From: Bdellovibrionales bacterium
Lineage (GTDB): Bacteria > Bdellovibrionota > Bdellovibrionia > Bdellovibrionales > UBA1609
Assembly (NCBI GenBank): GCA_016714165.1
Contig: JADJNU010000002.1
Coordinates: forward strand, 372,001 to 436,000
Length of the DNA: 64,000 bases
Reading direction: 5' to 3'
The translations under genes and the position numbers were made by a program. The notes under the pieces were generated by a model. That model saw nothing but the letters and a program-made list of their open reading frames with translations, was not told where the DNA came from and did not search any database. Numbering within the stretch: the first letter of the stretch is position 1; each line of letters starts with the position of its first letter. This document shows, piece by piece, positions 1 through 8,859 of the stretch.

Positions 1-369
1 GTTTTAGCCACAACTTCATTGTTGTCGATCGCCCCACTCGCACAGGCATCTTTTGGCCGAGCACCAACCAAAACTGGAGATTATTGTCTGGACCAGGGCT
101 TTGAAGTTCTAAGAAAAAGATTTGGATCGGATCACGACGTTGCATTCAAGTACACAGTTGGAGGGAGCCCAAGAGTTTCTAATGCCCTTCAATATGCATA
201 TACTATTAACGATCTCTGTTCTGGAAATTTTTATCTTACCACTGGTGCTGGAGTTGACGTTCAAAACTGCACAAATGTTCACTATGGACGAGTTCCTCAA
301 AAATTCGTTGGCATTGAAGCTGACGGCCAATGCAAAGAAATTTTGCCAAACTCTGAAGTTGTTGAATAA
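1..369 (+). CDS. Exported hypothetical protein, 5' end outside window
   Basis: The frame is open from base 1 and stops at TAA 367-369. The first codons read VLATTSLLSIAPLAQA and then SFG, which is the hydrophobic end and AXA-type cleavage site of a signal peptide, so probably only a few codons lie outside the window. A TTG at base 19 is in frame, but starting there would shorten the signal peptide. The mature part is about 105 residues with four cysteines (in CLDQ, LCSG, NCTN and QCKE), which fits one or two disulfides in the periplasm or outside the cell. I recognise no family. Confidence 0.6.
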   Translation, partial: VLATTSLLSIAPLAQASFGRAPTKTGDYCLDQGFEVLRKRFGSDHDVAFKYTVGGSPRVSNALQYAYTINDLCSGNFYLTTGAGVDVQNCTNVHYGRVPQKFVGIEADGQCKEILPNSEVVE

Positions 370-417
370 GATCAACAGTGACAATTTGGTGACATATATT
401 CATCTATAAGTCGAAGT

Positions 418-457
418 GTGGCACGGAAAAACTGATGATCTCAGGGGTTTGTGCCAT
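418..457. other. Inverted repeat downstream of ppc
   Basis: TGGCAC (419-424) is complementary to GTGCCA (451-456), and CTGA/TCAG lies inside the loop, so a two-tier hairpin can form. It sits between the end of the exported-protein gene and the end of ppc. There is no clear T-run on either side, so calling it a terminator is only a guess. Confidence 0.25.
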
Positions 458-517
458 ACTGGTGACCTGACTATGCCCTAATGAATTCGAACAATAATTA
501 AATATCATTTCTGCCTT

Positions 518-3163
518 TTAACCAGTGTTTCTCATTCCAGCAGAAATACCACTGATAGTCAGAGCGAGAATTCTTTGCGCCCAGGTGTCCTCAGGATTTT
601 CGCGATATATTTTTAGGAAGTGGCACTGCAGAATATTTAAAACATCTACGTAAGGGGTCCTTACGCTGATAGATCTTCGCAAAACGGGATTGTCTTCCAA
701 AAGGCCCTTGTGACCAGTAATTTGAGCCAAGGTCGAAATAGACAGTCGATAGGCTTCAATTATCTCAAGAGTTAGATCTTGATTCTTCTGACTCACGAGA
801 GTGTCAGAATAGCGTTTAAAGACAGTAATATCAACTTTGGCTAAAACCATTTCAAACAAATCCATCGTTGCCCTGAAAAACGGCCATTCTTTGTACATTA
901 GCCTGAGTTGACGAAGCTCACCTCTTGCTATCGAAGCACCTAACGCATCCCCAAGTCCAAACCAGGAAGGCAATAGTCCGCGATTCTGAGTCCAGGAATA
1001 AATCCAGGGAATAGCCCTTAACGACTCAAGGCTAACATCGGCCTTTCTCCGATCTGGACGGCTCCCAATTTTATAGAGTGCTAATTCCCGAATCGGAGTG
1101 ACCTCCGAAAAATAGGAAACAAACCGTTCATTATCATAAATGAAACTCCTAAAGGAGCGACTTGAGTCTTCAGCAAGTCGATCCATGATTGAATACCAGA
1201 TCTTTTTTTCCTTGGGAGGCCTGGACACGGCAGCTTCAAGAACTCCGGACACATAAAGATCCAGCGTACGCTCGGCAATTCCTGGAAGTCCAAATTTTGC
1301 GTGAACCGTTTCTCCTTGTTCTGTTACCCGCAAGCGTTCATTTCCACTTCCCCGTGGAAGCGCCAACAGAGCCAAGTGAATAGGGCCACCACCTCGACCA
1401 ATGCTACCGCCTCGCCCATGAAAGAACTCAAAACGGACCCTCTTCTGGTGAGCCAATTCTTCTAACTCTGTCTGAATTTGATGAAGAAGCCAAGCCGAAG
1501 CCAAACGCCCAGATCGCTTCGCTGAATCCGAATAGCCAAGCATTACCATTTGGCAATTGCCCACATGTTTCCGATAGAAAGAAAGATCGAGAAGCGATTC
1601 TAAGATTCTCCGACCATTTTTTAGGGCCTCGGGAGTTTCAAATAGAGGTACTACTGGAAAAGACCTCTTCAGCTTTGCCATTTTTAGCAAGACAAAAACT
1701 TCCAGTAAATCAGAAGGCTCTTCGGTCATTGAAATCACATAAGATCGGAAGCAGTCGTCAGGAAAATCATTGATGAGACCACAAGTGTCCATTACTTCTC
1801 GTCCCAATGCCGACCACTCCGGAGGTCTCTCAATTATTTTCTCTTCATTCAAAATATCCAGGAGGACTTTTTGCCTTTCTTGCTCATTCAAATCGCAATA
1901 ATTCCTTTTAAAAAGATTGAAAACCAGTTCCGCAATCACCTCTTCATGCACATCAGAGGATTGACGTATATCCAAACTCAAAAGGGCCACTCCAAATATC
2001 TCTAAGCGGCGAATCAGATCAAGGGTCCTTCCCTGCGCCAGATCATTCGCTCCAATAAAAACTAGACTTCGGTACACGACTTTCAAAGGCTCAATTATTT
2101 CGCTCTTTCCTATTAAATTACCTTGCGAACCTTCCAGGCTATTCAAATTTTCCTGAGCCACTTGTTTTGATTTTTCGATATCATGACTGAGTTTATCAAG
2201 GAGGATCCTATAGGGTTCAGCAGGTTCTCCACCCCCAACTAAATTTAATAGTTCAGCAGAGGCACTTTTAAAAGACATCTCCTTGAGAAGCCATTCAACT
2301 TCGCTCAAAATCAATTGATAGCCAACAGACATTCCCTTGTAAAGTACCTGTCTTGTTACTTGAGCCGTCACATAGGGATTGCCATCTCGATCACCCCCAA
2401 CCCAAGAAGAAAAGCGTATTGGCGTGGCATTTAAACTGATTTCTTCTTTCAAGTATCTCAGGGCCGAGTCATTCAATCGCCGATAAAAACGAGGAACCGC
2501 ATCCCAAAGCACTTCTTCGACAATGGAAAATCCACTGAGGGACTCCGCAAAAGGAGTGGGTCCGGCTTTCTGAACAATTTCCGTCAAACACAGGGCACGA
2601 ATATTCCTGTCTATGGATTTCTTGGCCTGTTCTTTCTCCCATCTGGTCGCATCTCTCCGGTCCAGAATTGCCAAATTCTGTGTCACGTGCTTATAACGGC
2701 GAATGGCAGACTGGCGCATCGATTCGGTCGGATGAGACGTCAGGACGAGATCTACCTCCATTTGATTTAATTTCTCGACAACTTGAGAAATCAAATTTGG
2801 TTTCAAGTTCTTTAAAAAAGCCTCCACACTGCCCTTTTGCGGAACTCTGGAATGTGTCTCATAATAGAGACGACGCCGAGTTCTATGGTGCTGTTCCGCC
2901 GCATTTGCGAGGCGAAGGAACTCTGTAAAAGACCTCGCAATATTGAAAGACTTTTCAGATCCTGACAACCTGAGAAATTTTTCGATATTTCCGAGTGATT
3001 TACGACTTCCTCGTCTCAAATCCTTTGCCCAACGGCGAACAACTTCGACATCTTGGAGGAATTGTGGAGAATAAGTTTCGGCCAATACCTTGCCCAATCG
3101 AGAGCCCAAATCTTTAATATTAGATCTCAGGGCCTGTGCGCTATAGGTTCCTGATCTAGCCAC
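518..3163 (-). CDS. ppc: Phosphoenolpyruvate carboxylase
   Basis: The enzyme carboxylates phosphoenolpyruvate with bicarbonate to oxaloacetate in the cytoplasm and so refills the TCA cycle. The 881 residues match the usual bacterial length. The catalytic-histidine motif LTSHPTES lies near residue 144. Further on are the conserved segments SSWVGGDRDGNP, MLGYSDSAKRSG and FFHGRGGSIGRGGGP (the loop that binds phosphate and PEP). The protein ends in SAGMRNTG, the classic C-terminal tail that takes part in catalysis. The start is GTG at 3161-3163, overlapping the stop of tag by 8 bases (GTGGCTAG), so the two genes are probably translationally coupled. Family identity is certain; allosteric regulation cannot be read from the sequence. 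Confidence 0.97.
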   Translation of the reverse strand: MARSGTYSAQALRSNIKDLGSRLGKVLAETYSPQFLQDVEVVRRWAKDLRRGSRKSLGNIEKFLRLSGSEKSFNIARSFTEFLRLANAAEQHHRTRRRLYYETHSRVPQKGSVEAFLKNLKPNLISQVVEKLNQMEVDLVLTSHPTESMRQSAIRRYKHVTQNLAILDRRDATRWEKEQAKKSIDRNIRALCLTEIVQKAGPTPFAESLSGFSIVEEVLWDAVPRFYRRLNDSALRYLKEEISLNATPIRFSSWVGGDRDGNPYVTAQVTRQVLYKGMSVGYQLILSEVEWLLKEMSFKSASAELLNLVGGGEPAEPYRILLDKLSHDIEKSKQVAQENLNSLEGSQGNLIGKSEIIEPLKVVYRSLVFIGANDLAQGRTLDLIRRLEIFGVALLSLDIRQSSDVHEEVIAELVFNLFKRNYCDLNEQERQKVLLDILNEEKIIERPPEWSALGREVMDTCGLINDFPDDCFRSYVISMTEEPSDLLEVFVLLKMAKLKRSFPVVPLFETPEALKNGRRILESLLDLSFYRKHVGNCQMVMLGYSDSAKRSGRLASAWLLHQIQTELEELAHQKRVRFEFFHGRGGSIGRGGGPIHLALLALPRGSGNERLRVTEQGETVHAKFGLPGIAERTLDLYVSGVLEAAVSRPPKEKKIWYSIMDRLAEDSSRSFRSFIYDNERFVSYFSEVTPIRELALYKIGSRPDRRKADVSLESLRAIPWIYSWTQNRGLLPSWFGLGDALGASIARGELRQLRLMYKEWPFFRATMDLFEMVLAKVDITVFKRYSDTLVSQKNQDLTLEIIEAYRLSISTLAQITGHKGLLEDNPVLRRSISVRTPYVDVLNILQCHFLKIYRENPEDTWAQRILALTISGISAGMRNTG

Positions 3164-3743
3164 CTTCTGCTACTTCCTTGCCAGCCTTCAGTTCCTTGTA
3201 TCTAAAACAGCTTGTCAAATGATCGTTAACCATTCCAACCGCCTGCATGTGCGCATAAAGAATGGTTGAACCGACAAACTTAAAACCTCGCTTCTTGAGG
3301 TCTTTGCTCCAGAGATCAGATATTTCAGTTTTGGCAGGAAGATCCCCCAAATTTCTTCGGCGATTATGAATGGGCTTTCCTTTAACAAAAGTCCATTGAT
3401 AACTCGAGAACGAACCAAATTCCCTTTGAACGTCTAAAAAACATTGAGCGTTTGTTATGGCAGATGCGATCTTCAATCTATTTCTAACTATCTCTGCATT
3501 CTTGAGAAGCTTCTGAACCTCTCTTGTTCGGTACCTAGCCACAACTTCAGGATCAAAATCCGCAAAGGCCCTTCTATATCCCTCACGCTTACGCAAGATG
3601 GTCAACCAGGATAAGCCCGCCTGTGCCCCTTCCAAAATCAAAAACTCAAATAGTTTTCTATCATCATAAACAGGAACTCCCCACTCGATATCGTGATATT
3701 TGACGTAGAGAGGATCCTGGCCACACCACCCACAGCGTTTCAT
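3156..3743 (-). CDS. tag: DNA-3-methyladenine glycosylase I
   Basis: Tag removes 3-methyladenine from alkylated DNA as the first step of base excision repair. The protein starts MKRCGWCGQDPLYVKYHD and has LEGAQAGLSW with the glutamate of the active pocket, then GMVNDHLTSC near the C-terminus. The Cys and His of the N-terminal segment and the His and Cys of the last motif are the four zinc-knot ligands known in E. coli Tag. I chose the ATG at 3741-3743 rather than an upstream start 28 codons earlier because the protein then begins exactly like the family, and a GAAAGGA ribosome site lies about 9 bases upstream. It is the first gene of a tag-ppc pair. Confidence 0.93.
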   Translation of the reverse strand: MKRCGWCGQDPLYVKYHDIEWGVPVYDDRKLFEFLILEGAQAGLSWLTILRKREGYRRAFADFDPEVVARYRTREVQKLLKNAEIVRNRLKIASAITNAQCFLDVQREFGSFSSYQWTFVKGKPIHNRRRNLGDLPAKTEISDLWSKDLKKRGFKFVGSTILYAHMQAVGMVNDHLTSCFRYKELKAGKEVAEGG

Positions 3744-3897
3744 CAAATCATTCCTTTCAAACAGGTCGCCACTGTAGATGGAATATGTCCAAATACCGAT
3801 GAAATCCCGTCTCTGCGAACTCTGCAAATCCGGTTAGCGATATGTTTATAAACCATATGTCGTAAAATATGGTCAATACAGGATTCTGATATTTCTC

Positions 3898-3926
3898 TTG
3901 TCAGATGAACCAGATTTGGCTAGGTT
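3898..3926 (+). promoter_or_regulatory. Probable sigma70 promoter of tRNA-Arg(CCG)
   Basis: TTGTCA (3898-3903) and TAGGTT (3921-3926) are separated by 17 bases, 19 bases before the tRNA 5' end. The -35 box is good and the -10 box only moderate. Confidence 0.5.
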
Positions 3927-3945
3927 TTCGATCTTCCTGCTTCCT

Positions 3946-4022
3946 GCGCCCGTAGCTCAGTTGGATAGAGCGTTAGCCTCCGAAGCTAAAGGTCAGAGAT
4001 TCGAGTTCTCTCGGGCGCGCCA
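3946..4022 (+). tRNA. tRNA-Arg (anticodon CCG)
   Basis: The acceptor stem is GCGCCCG (3946-3952) with CGGGCGC (4012-4018), the discriminator base is G and CCA is encoded (4020-4022). The anticodon stem TTAGC/GCTAA encloses the loop CTCCGAA, which gives anticodon CCG and reads CGG arginine codons. The T-loop TTCGAGT is present. All four arms fold. Confidence 0.96.
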
Positions 4023-4226
4023 TCTCCCTCCGCCTCGCCAAACAAAAGGGGAGAATGGGGGTTTCTAGTGCTTAACTCTTGGATAATGTTAAACAGTTAG
4101 ACAAGATTTTTTTCTAACTACCTGAAACTACATCTTTGAAGTTCGGTTCGAAGTTTGCTTATCAGATTAGTAACACATCCTGTTTAATCATCTTACGAAA
4201 ATTTATAATTACTTAGGACGAGTCGA

Positions 4227-4730
4227 ATGCCTCACTTATGCCAATGGATGGGAACAGTTGCAATTGTGATTGCTTTGAATCAGCATCGGTTCGCCTTAGC
4301 GGAGAATAATCCCGTGGTAGAGGTCCCTTCTTCTCGAAGCTCAGATATAGCCGCCCAGTCGGGTGATCTGGAGAAGGAGGACGGAGAAACCCTCCTGCTG
4401 GAACTCGCAGAAACAGAAAACCTGGAAAGAGAACTCAAAGATAGTGTAGCTGAAGAAACGATTAAAAAGGTCATAGACAGAAACCCTGCGTGGTTTAGCC
4501 TTCCCCCAGCAAATAGCGAAAACGCCGGCCGAAGCCGCCATCAGGATGGTGACGTCGATGAAGAATTAAACGCGTTTTACAGAGGTCGAGAACTACTTGC
4601 GACTCCTGTACCCAAACTGTCGACCGAAGAACTGGGTGGCAAATCTTCGCCAAGCCTGCCAGGCTCATCTCAAATGACCCAAGATAAAACGACTAAAAGT
4701 CGTAAATTTATTACGATTACCTTCAAGTAA
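4227..4730 (+). CDS. Exported hypothetical protein
   Basis: This is a 167-residue protein. The N-terminus (MPHLCQWMGTVAIVIALNQ, then RFALAEN) looks like a signal peptide cut after ALA. The remainder is acidic, with a Glu-rich stretch that may form a helix (around residues 50-85, including LLLELAETENLEREL), and then a Ser/Pro/Gly-rich C-terminal third. The ATG has an AGGA site about 9 bases upstream. No enzymatic motif is visible. It stands alone, followed by a hexamer repeat tract and a convergent gene. Coding status rests on the ribosome site, signal peptide and composition, not on a known family. Confidence 0.5.
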   Translation: MPHLCQWMGTVAIVIALNQHRFALAENNPVVEVPSSRSSDIAAQSGDLEKEDGETLLLELAETENLERELKDSVAEETIKKVIDRNPAWFSLPPANSENAGRSRHQDGDVDEELNAFYRGRELLATPVPKLSTEELGGKSSPSLPGSSQMTQDKTTKSRKFITITFK

Positions 4731-4731
4731 C

Positions 4732-4783
4732 GGTATTAGTATTGGTATTGGTATTGGTATTGGTAATAGTATTGGTAATAGCA
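4732..4783. repeat. Hexanucleotide microsatellite (TATTGG-type)
   Basis: About eight degenerate copies of GTATTG/GTAATA follow immediately after a stop codon, between two convergent genes. The unit of six bases recurs with other sequences elsewhere in this window. Confidence 0.85.
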
Positions 4784-4813
4784 ATAAATCTAGGCGCTCA
4801 AAGTCAAACAAGC

Positions 4814-5587
4814 TCAGGAGCGCTGAGCTCCTGTCCTTCTTTGTATCTCGCGCATTTCATCATCAAGAAAATATGCAGCGTTCTCTCCGAACTTGCGAAC
4901 ACGTTCGATAACCACCCGAGCCTGATCGTATCTTCCATTTGCCATAAGCATATTCACATACGCTCTGGTCACCTTAATCTGAATGACTCCCGGCTTTGAT
5001 TCAAGAATATGATCAAAATATGTGACTGCCATTTCAACTTTACTTGTTAAGGCCAAGACTTTGGCATACTCGAATAGAATCTCGCTCTCTCTTCCTCCAG
5101 ACTTTACGTAATCGGCGAACGTCAAAGCCGCGTCACTCCACCTTCCTAACTTGGATTGAACGATTGCCAAGGCCGATGTGTATTTAATCTCCTTTGAGTT
5201 ATGGAGATGCAACTTTGACAGCGTCGTTGCAACGCAATTCAATTCAGCTCGCCTTTCACAAATCTCTGCTTTTCGCTCCAGATCTGCAATCTGTGCTGTG
5301 CCCGCTAGCTCTTTTCCCTTTAAAAAGGCTATTTCAACTGCGTACGAATCCCATTGTATGACATGGATCACTCCCAAAACCAACAACACAGCTGCAGCGA
5401 CAAGTCCAGTGGCCGTTCTCGAATCACGCTGAGATTCTGCGTGGGCTGACCTTAAAGAACTTGTCCAACCACACTCACAAACCGCCATTTGCAAAAAGAT
5501 CCGATCCCTCGTGATTGTTCTTCCACAAATTGGACAGCTGAGCTGTTTTAAGTTCGACTGGTGATTCTTATTTGTGCCACGATCCAT
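4814..5587 (-). CDS. Membrane-anchored TPR-like protein with zinc-ribbon start
   Basis: The 257-residue protein begins with a zinc-ribbon-like motif, CPIC (x) about 16 then CECG. It then has one membrane helix (GLVAAAVLLVLGVIHVIQW, about residues 63-82). The long helical C-terminal part shows TPR-like pairs such as YTSALAIVQSKLGRWSDAAL and a following YAKVLALTSKVEMAVTYF. The C-terminal domain would face the periplasm if the Cys motif stays in the cytoplasm. The ATG at 5585-5587 has an AAGGGAA ribosome site; an upstream TTG (5614) adds nine residues and lacks one. Function is unknown; TPRs usually scaffold protein complexes. It lies upstream of nothing obviously related, with pilT about 1.6 kb away on the same strand. 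Confidence 0.6.
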   Translation of the reverse strand: MDRGTNKNHQSNLKQLSCPICGRTITRDRIFLQMAVCECGWTSSLRSAHAESQRDSRTATGLVAAAVLLVLGVIHVIQWDSYAVEIAFLKGKELAGTAQIADLERKAEICERRAELNCVATTLSKLHLHNSKEIKYTSALAIVQSKLGRWSDAALTFADYVKSGGRESEILFEYAKVLALTSKVEMAVTYFDHILESKPGVIQIKVTRAYVNMLMANGRYDQARVVIERVRKFGENAAYFLDDEMREIQRRTGAQRS

Positions 5588-5835
5588 TGTACAATTCCCT
5601 TCAATATGTTTCAAATTGAGACAGGTTGGATCTCATCATATATCCATGCTATGAGAACATACCGCAAGATTTATGCCCACCAAACTCGGGACCATCCCTC
5701 CAAGTTCGCTGAAAACTGTTAAGTGTATGGCAACGTTCAGAATCTTAACACTTTCTGGAGCAAAGTAGTAACAGGAGCAAAGTAGTTACCCGTGTCCGCC
5801 TTAAGGCCCTTTTCTCCTCAGACACGACTGAAGCA

Positions 5836-7239
5836 TCATTCCTCTCCGGGCACGCGCGCTTTTCGAAACCCTTCTCCCTCTTCTATAACTTCGCTATTGT
5901 CCGCAAAGGGATCCTGTCGCTGAGAAACAGGCAAAGGCTTTTGTGGCGAGCTCTGCTGTGGCAAAGTCGCCGGTGGTGCTGTCTTTTGTGGTGCTGTCTT
6001 TTGTGGTACTGTCCTTTGTAGTGCTGACTTTTGTGGTACTGCCTTTTCACCTTGGGGTTCAGTTTGGCCGCGCATTTTATCTTTCAGCAATCGTTCCTTC
6101 ACATCGATGACAAAATCTTTAATGCCTTCGTCCACTTCAACTTGGGCCACCATGGCGCCATCGATAGCTTGGCGATCGTTTACAATTTCGTAGGCGTCAG
6201 AAGCGCGAATGTCTCCTCTTTCCACAGCTTTTGCGATTTCAACGTCCATGATTTGCATGCCGTCCTTTTTTCCAACGAGCATTGAATTTTCGATTTGAAA
6301 TGTTTTTCCCTCACGAATGAGATTGGCAACAGCCTCATTATTAACCAAGATGTCCTGAAAACACTTAAGTTTTGTTTTATCAAAATTCAGAACAAGTTTC
6401 TGAGAGACCACCAACCGCAAAGTTTCTGCGAGAACGGTGCGAATCTCCGTCTGTTCACCTACTGCAAAACTATTGATAATTCGATCAATCGTCTTTGCTG
6501 CAGAGTTGGTATGAAGTGTTGACAAGACCAGGTGCCCGGTCTCGGCCGCATGTATTGCTGCCATCATCGTTTCCTGATCACGCATCTCTCCAACAAGTAT
6601 GACATCGGGGTCCTCCCGCATTGCAGCCCTAAGAGCTGTTCCAAAAGCAACAAAATCGTGTCCCAATGCCCTTTGATTAACCAAACACTTTTTGCTCTCG
6701 TGGATATATTCAATAGGATCCTCAATCGTTACAATATGGCCCTTCTGGTGTTCGTTTATGTAATCAATCATTGCCGCTAAAGTCGTTGACTTCCCAGACC
6801 CGGTCGGTCCAGTGAGCAGAATCAATCCATTGTAATAGGAACATGCCTTTTTCAATACTTGAGGCATTCGCAGTTCATCCAGAGTTGGAGGCTTTAAGGG
6901 CAACAATCTTAAAACAAAGGCCATTCCGTGACGCTGATGAAAGAGGTGGGCACGAAAGACTCCAATTCCGGGAGACTGAAACGAAAAATCGACGTTCTTT
7001 TTTTGCTCGAATTCTATCCGCTGGCGTTCATTGAGAATTGGATAAACTAAATTCTTAACCTCTTCGGGCTTGAAGGGAGGAATATCGATCTTCTCCATCT
7101 GGCCTCGAACCCGAATCATAGGTGGATTATTTGCGGAGACGTGAAGATCAGAACCTCCATTGCGCATTAAGCACTTGAGAAGACTAAGAAAAAGTCTTCC
7201 TGCTCGGGGAGAGGTATTCTGGTTGATTGAGGATTCCAT
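5836..7239 (-). CDS. pilT: Type IV pilus retraction ATPase, PilT family, with long repeat tail
   Basis: PilT ATPases depolymerise type IV pili and power twitching. The sequence shows the N-terminal GGSDLHVSANNPP segment (residues 28-40), Walker A GPTGSGKST (144-152), the Asp box, Walker B ILVGEMRD (about 213-221) and the His box with GHLVLSTLHTNSA. The enzyme core ends near residue 370, the usual family length. After it comes about 90 residues of low complexity containing five 5-residue units of the type TAPQK, then an acidic end. The tail may be a protein-protein linker. The start is the ATG at 7237-7239. PilT versus the related PilU cannot be decided from sequence alone. Confidence 0.88.
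   Translation of the reverse strand: MESSINQNTSPRAGRLFLSLLKCLMRNGGSDLHVSANNPPMIRVRGQMEKIDIPPFKPEEVKNLVYPILNERQRIEFEQKKNVDFSFQSPGIGVFRAHLFHQRHGMAFVLRLLPLKPPTLDELRMPQVLKKACSYYNGLILLTGPTGSGKSTTLAAMIDYINEHQKGHIVTIEDPIEYIHESKKCLVNQRALGHDFVAFGTALRAAMREDPDVILVGEMRDQETMMAAIHAAETGHLVLSTLHTNSAAKTIDRIINSFAVGEQTEIRTVLAETLRLVVSQKLVLNFDKTKLKCFQDILVNNEAVANLIREGKTFQIENSMLVGKKDGMQIMDVEIAKAVERGDIRASDAYEIVNDRQAIDGAMVAQVEVDEGIKDFVIDVKERLLKDKMRGQTEPQGEKAVPQKSALQRTVPQKTAPQKTAPPATLPQQSSPQKPLPVSQRQDPFADNSEVIEEGEGFRKARVPGEE
5975..6049 (-). repeat. Five tandem 15-base units inside pilT
   Basis: Five units close to GGTGCTGTCTTTTGT (plus strand) run head to tail and encode AVPQK, SALQR, TVPQK, TAPQK and a partial TAP unit. 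Because each unit is 15 bases, copy-number changes would keep the frame. Confidence 0.85.
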
Positions 7240-7268
7240 CCAAGTGTATTTCGGACTATTGACTTAAC

Positions 7269-7535
7269 TTATCGAGAGAGTTGAAAAAATCTGGCCTTAT
7301 ATTTGAGTGAGGGTTCAATAACATTTGGGTCAGGCCAACTGTCGCTTATTTTTTTCAAGCTGTTCTCAATTTGAGATCGTCCCAATTTAGGATTCTCGCT
7401 GTAGAAAATCTGGGATTCTTCCTGACTGAGATTGGGCAGTTTGAAAATATCACCTAAAATTAGCAGCTTCCCCCAATTTTCTGTCGAAATATGCCGATAA
7501 TACTGCGATGAGCAATGGACTGAGAAATTTTATTC
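7269..7535 (-). pseudogene. Open frame without start codon upstream of pilT
   Basis: Reading the minus strand from about 7535 to a TAA at 7269-7271 gives a protein-like sequence without stops. It includes GKLLILGDIFKLPNLSQEES and, near the end, KYKARFFQLSR. There is no ATG, GTG or TTG in the frame, and its 5' part overlaps the start of the plus-strand PilZ-like gene. It may be the tail of a lost gene or chance. No family is recognised. Confidence 0.25.
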
Positions 7536-8131
7536 CAAGGGCCCCAAGATATGTGCTACGCCCCAGCGACGAGCGCTTTCTGCGATTTGCGCATCATGAT
7601 GATCGGAGTAATTCCTACGCAACCAGATTTTTAAATCTTTCTGAAACTGGCCTCGCCTTTGTGATCGATCGCGATACGGCACCACAAATCGGTGATATTA
7701 TCAAAATTGAGTTCCCCGTTCCAGGTGATGGACAAGTCGCTTGGTTTGCTCGCGTCATTCGAATTGAAGAATATGTCGCCGAAAAAAGTTGGCATCGACG
7801 TCTCGACCAGAGTCTAGATGACTACGTTGTTGTTGGGGTCAGATTTCACGATCTCCCCATGGGGCATCAAAATGCAATTCGCGCCGGACTCAACCATAAA
7901 TTCAATGCAATACTAAGGGAACGTTACCGAGAAAATTTCTATCAATTTAGCAGCTTTTTGGCCGCTCACTTCTGGAAGAGCGTGATCTACCTGGCCCTGG
8001 CTATCACAACTTTTCTCATTCTCTATTTTTTCTCGCTTCCCAGCGCAAATTATGATCAAGATCATGGAGCTCCCTGGGGGCAGCGCTTTCCCTCTCTCAA
8101 TTTTTTTTCTGAGAAGAAAGGGAATGATTAA
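7508..8131 (+). CDS. PilZ-domain-like membrane protein
   Basis: PilZ domains bind cyclic di-GMP and control motility and surface traits. The N-terminus has an RAPRYVLRPSDERFLRF segment. It is followed by LSETGLAF, matching the family's (D/N)xSxxG core, and later by YVVVGVRFHDL, matching its last strand. The canonical RxxxR is not clean, so c-di-GMP binding is doubtful. One membrane helix (about residues 157-177, VIYLALAITTFLILYFFSLP) is close to the C-terminus, so the domain is probably tethered at the inner face of the membrane. It is divergent from pilT, 268 bases away, which suits a pilus or surface role. There is no strong ribosome site before ATG 7508. Confidence 0.6.
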   Translation: MSNGLRNFIPRAPRYVLRPSDERFLRFAHHDDRSNSYATRFLNLSETGLAFVIDRDTAPQIGDIIKIEFPVPGDGQVAWFARVIRIEEYVAEKSWHRRLDQSLDDYVVVGVRFHDLPMGHQNAIRAGLNHKFNAILRERYRENFYQFSSFLAAHFWKSVIYLALAITTFLILYFFSLPSANYDQDHGAPWGQRFPSLNFFSEKKGND

Positions 8132-8175
8132 CTCGTTCCCTGTCAATTCCGCTGTCAAGAATCAAGGGGACCTCA

Positions 8176-8859
8176 TCACTTGAACTGATGTTTTGCCGCA
8201 AGTTTTGCTTCGGCTACCCAGCCCAGATAAGTTCCGCGGTCGATCGAACGAGCGCCTAAAACTTTCATATGAGGAGTGACAGTTTGAATATCCATCCAAT
8301 GCATACCTTGCGCTTTTAGACTCTCAATAAGACCTAATAAACAGATTTTTGATGCGTTGTCCTGAGTGTGAAACATGCTTTCTGCACTGAATACACCACC
8401 AACGCAGACCCCATATAACCCACCAATCAGGCTCCCTTGATCCCAACATTCAATGCTGTGAGCGAACCCCATCTTGTGAAATTTCAAGTAAGCATCTACC
8501 ATCTGAGGGACAATCCAGGTTCCCACCTGGCCGGGCCGGTAGGTATCGGCACAAGATTCTATGACTCGTAAAAAATCTTGATTTACCGTCACCTTCCAAG
8601 AACATCGTCGCAGATGTTTGGCCAGCGACCTTGGTATATGCAATTCATCGAAAACCAAAATTCCACGCTGAGGTGGACAAAACCAAAGAATCGGGTCGCT
8701 CTCTGAGTGCGGCCAGGGAAAAATGCCGAAACTGTAGGCCTCAAAGAGAAGTTCAGGAGTCACCTCATTGGTCACGGCCACGACTCCCTCGGCCAGGGCG
8801 TGACGGGGATCCAAAAAAAATTCCCGACGTTCTTTATAGAGGTTCAATGCTTTAGGCAA
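8176..8859 (-). CDS. aat: Leucyl/phenylalanyl-tRNA-protein transferase
   Basis: Aat adds Leu or Phe from aminoacyl-tRNA to proteins with N-terminal Arg or Lys, marking them for ClpS/ClpAP (N-degron pathway). Family motifs are EAYSFGIFPWP, ILWFCPPQRGIL, the HSIECWD segment and GGLYGVCVGGVFSAESMF. The length (227) fits. The start appears to be TTG at 8857-8859, inside the last codons of recQ (16-base overlap), so translation is probably coupled to recQ. It is unusual but not unique for aat to follow recQ. Confidence 0.93.
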   Translation of the reverse strand: MPKALNLYKERREFFLDPRHALAEGVVAVTNEVTPELLFEAYSFGIFPWPHSESDPILWFCPPQRGILVFDELHIPRSLAKHLRRCSWKVTVNQDFLRVIESCADTYRPGQVGTWIVPQMVDAYLKFHKMGFAHSIECWDQGSLIGGLYGVCVGGVFSAESMFHTQDNASKICLLGLIESLKAQGMHWMDIQTVTPHMKVLGARSIDRGTYLGWVAEAKLAAKHQFK

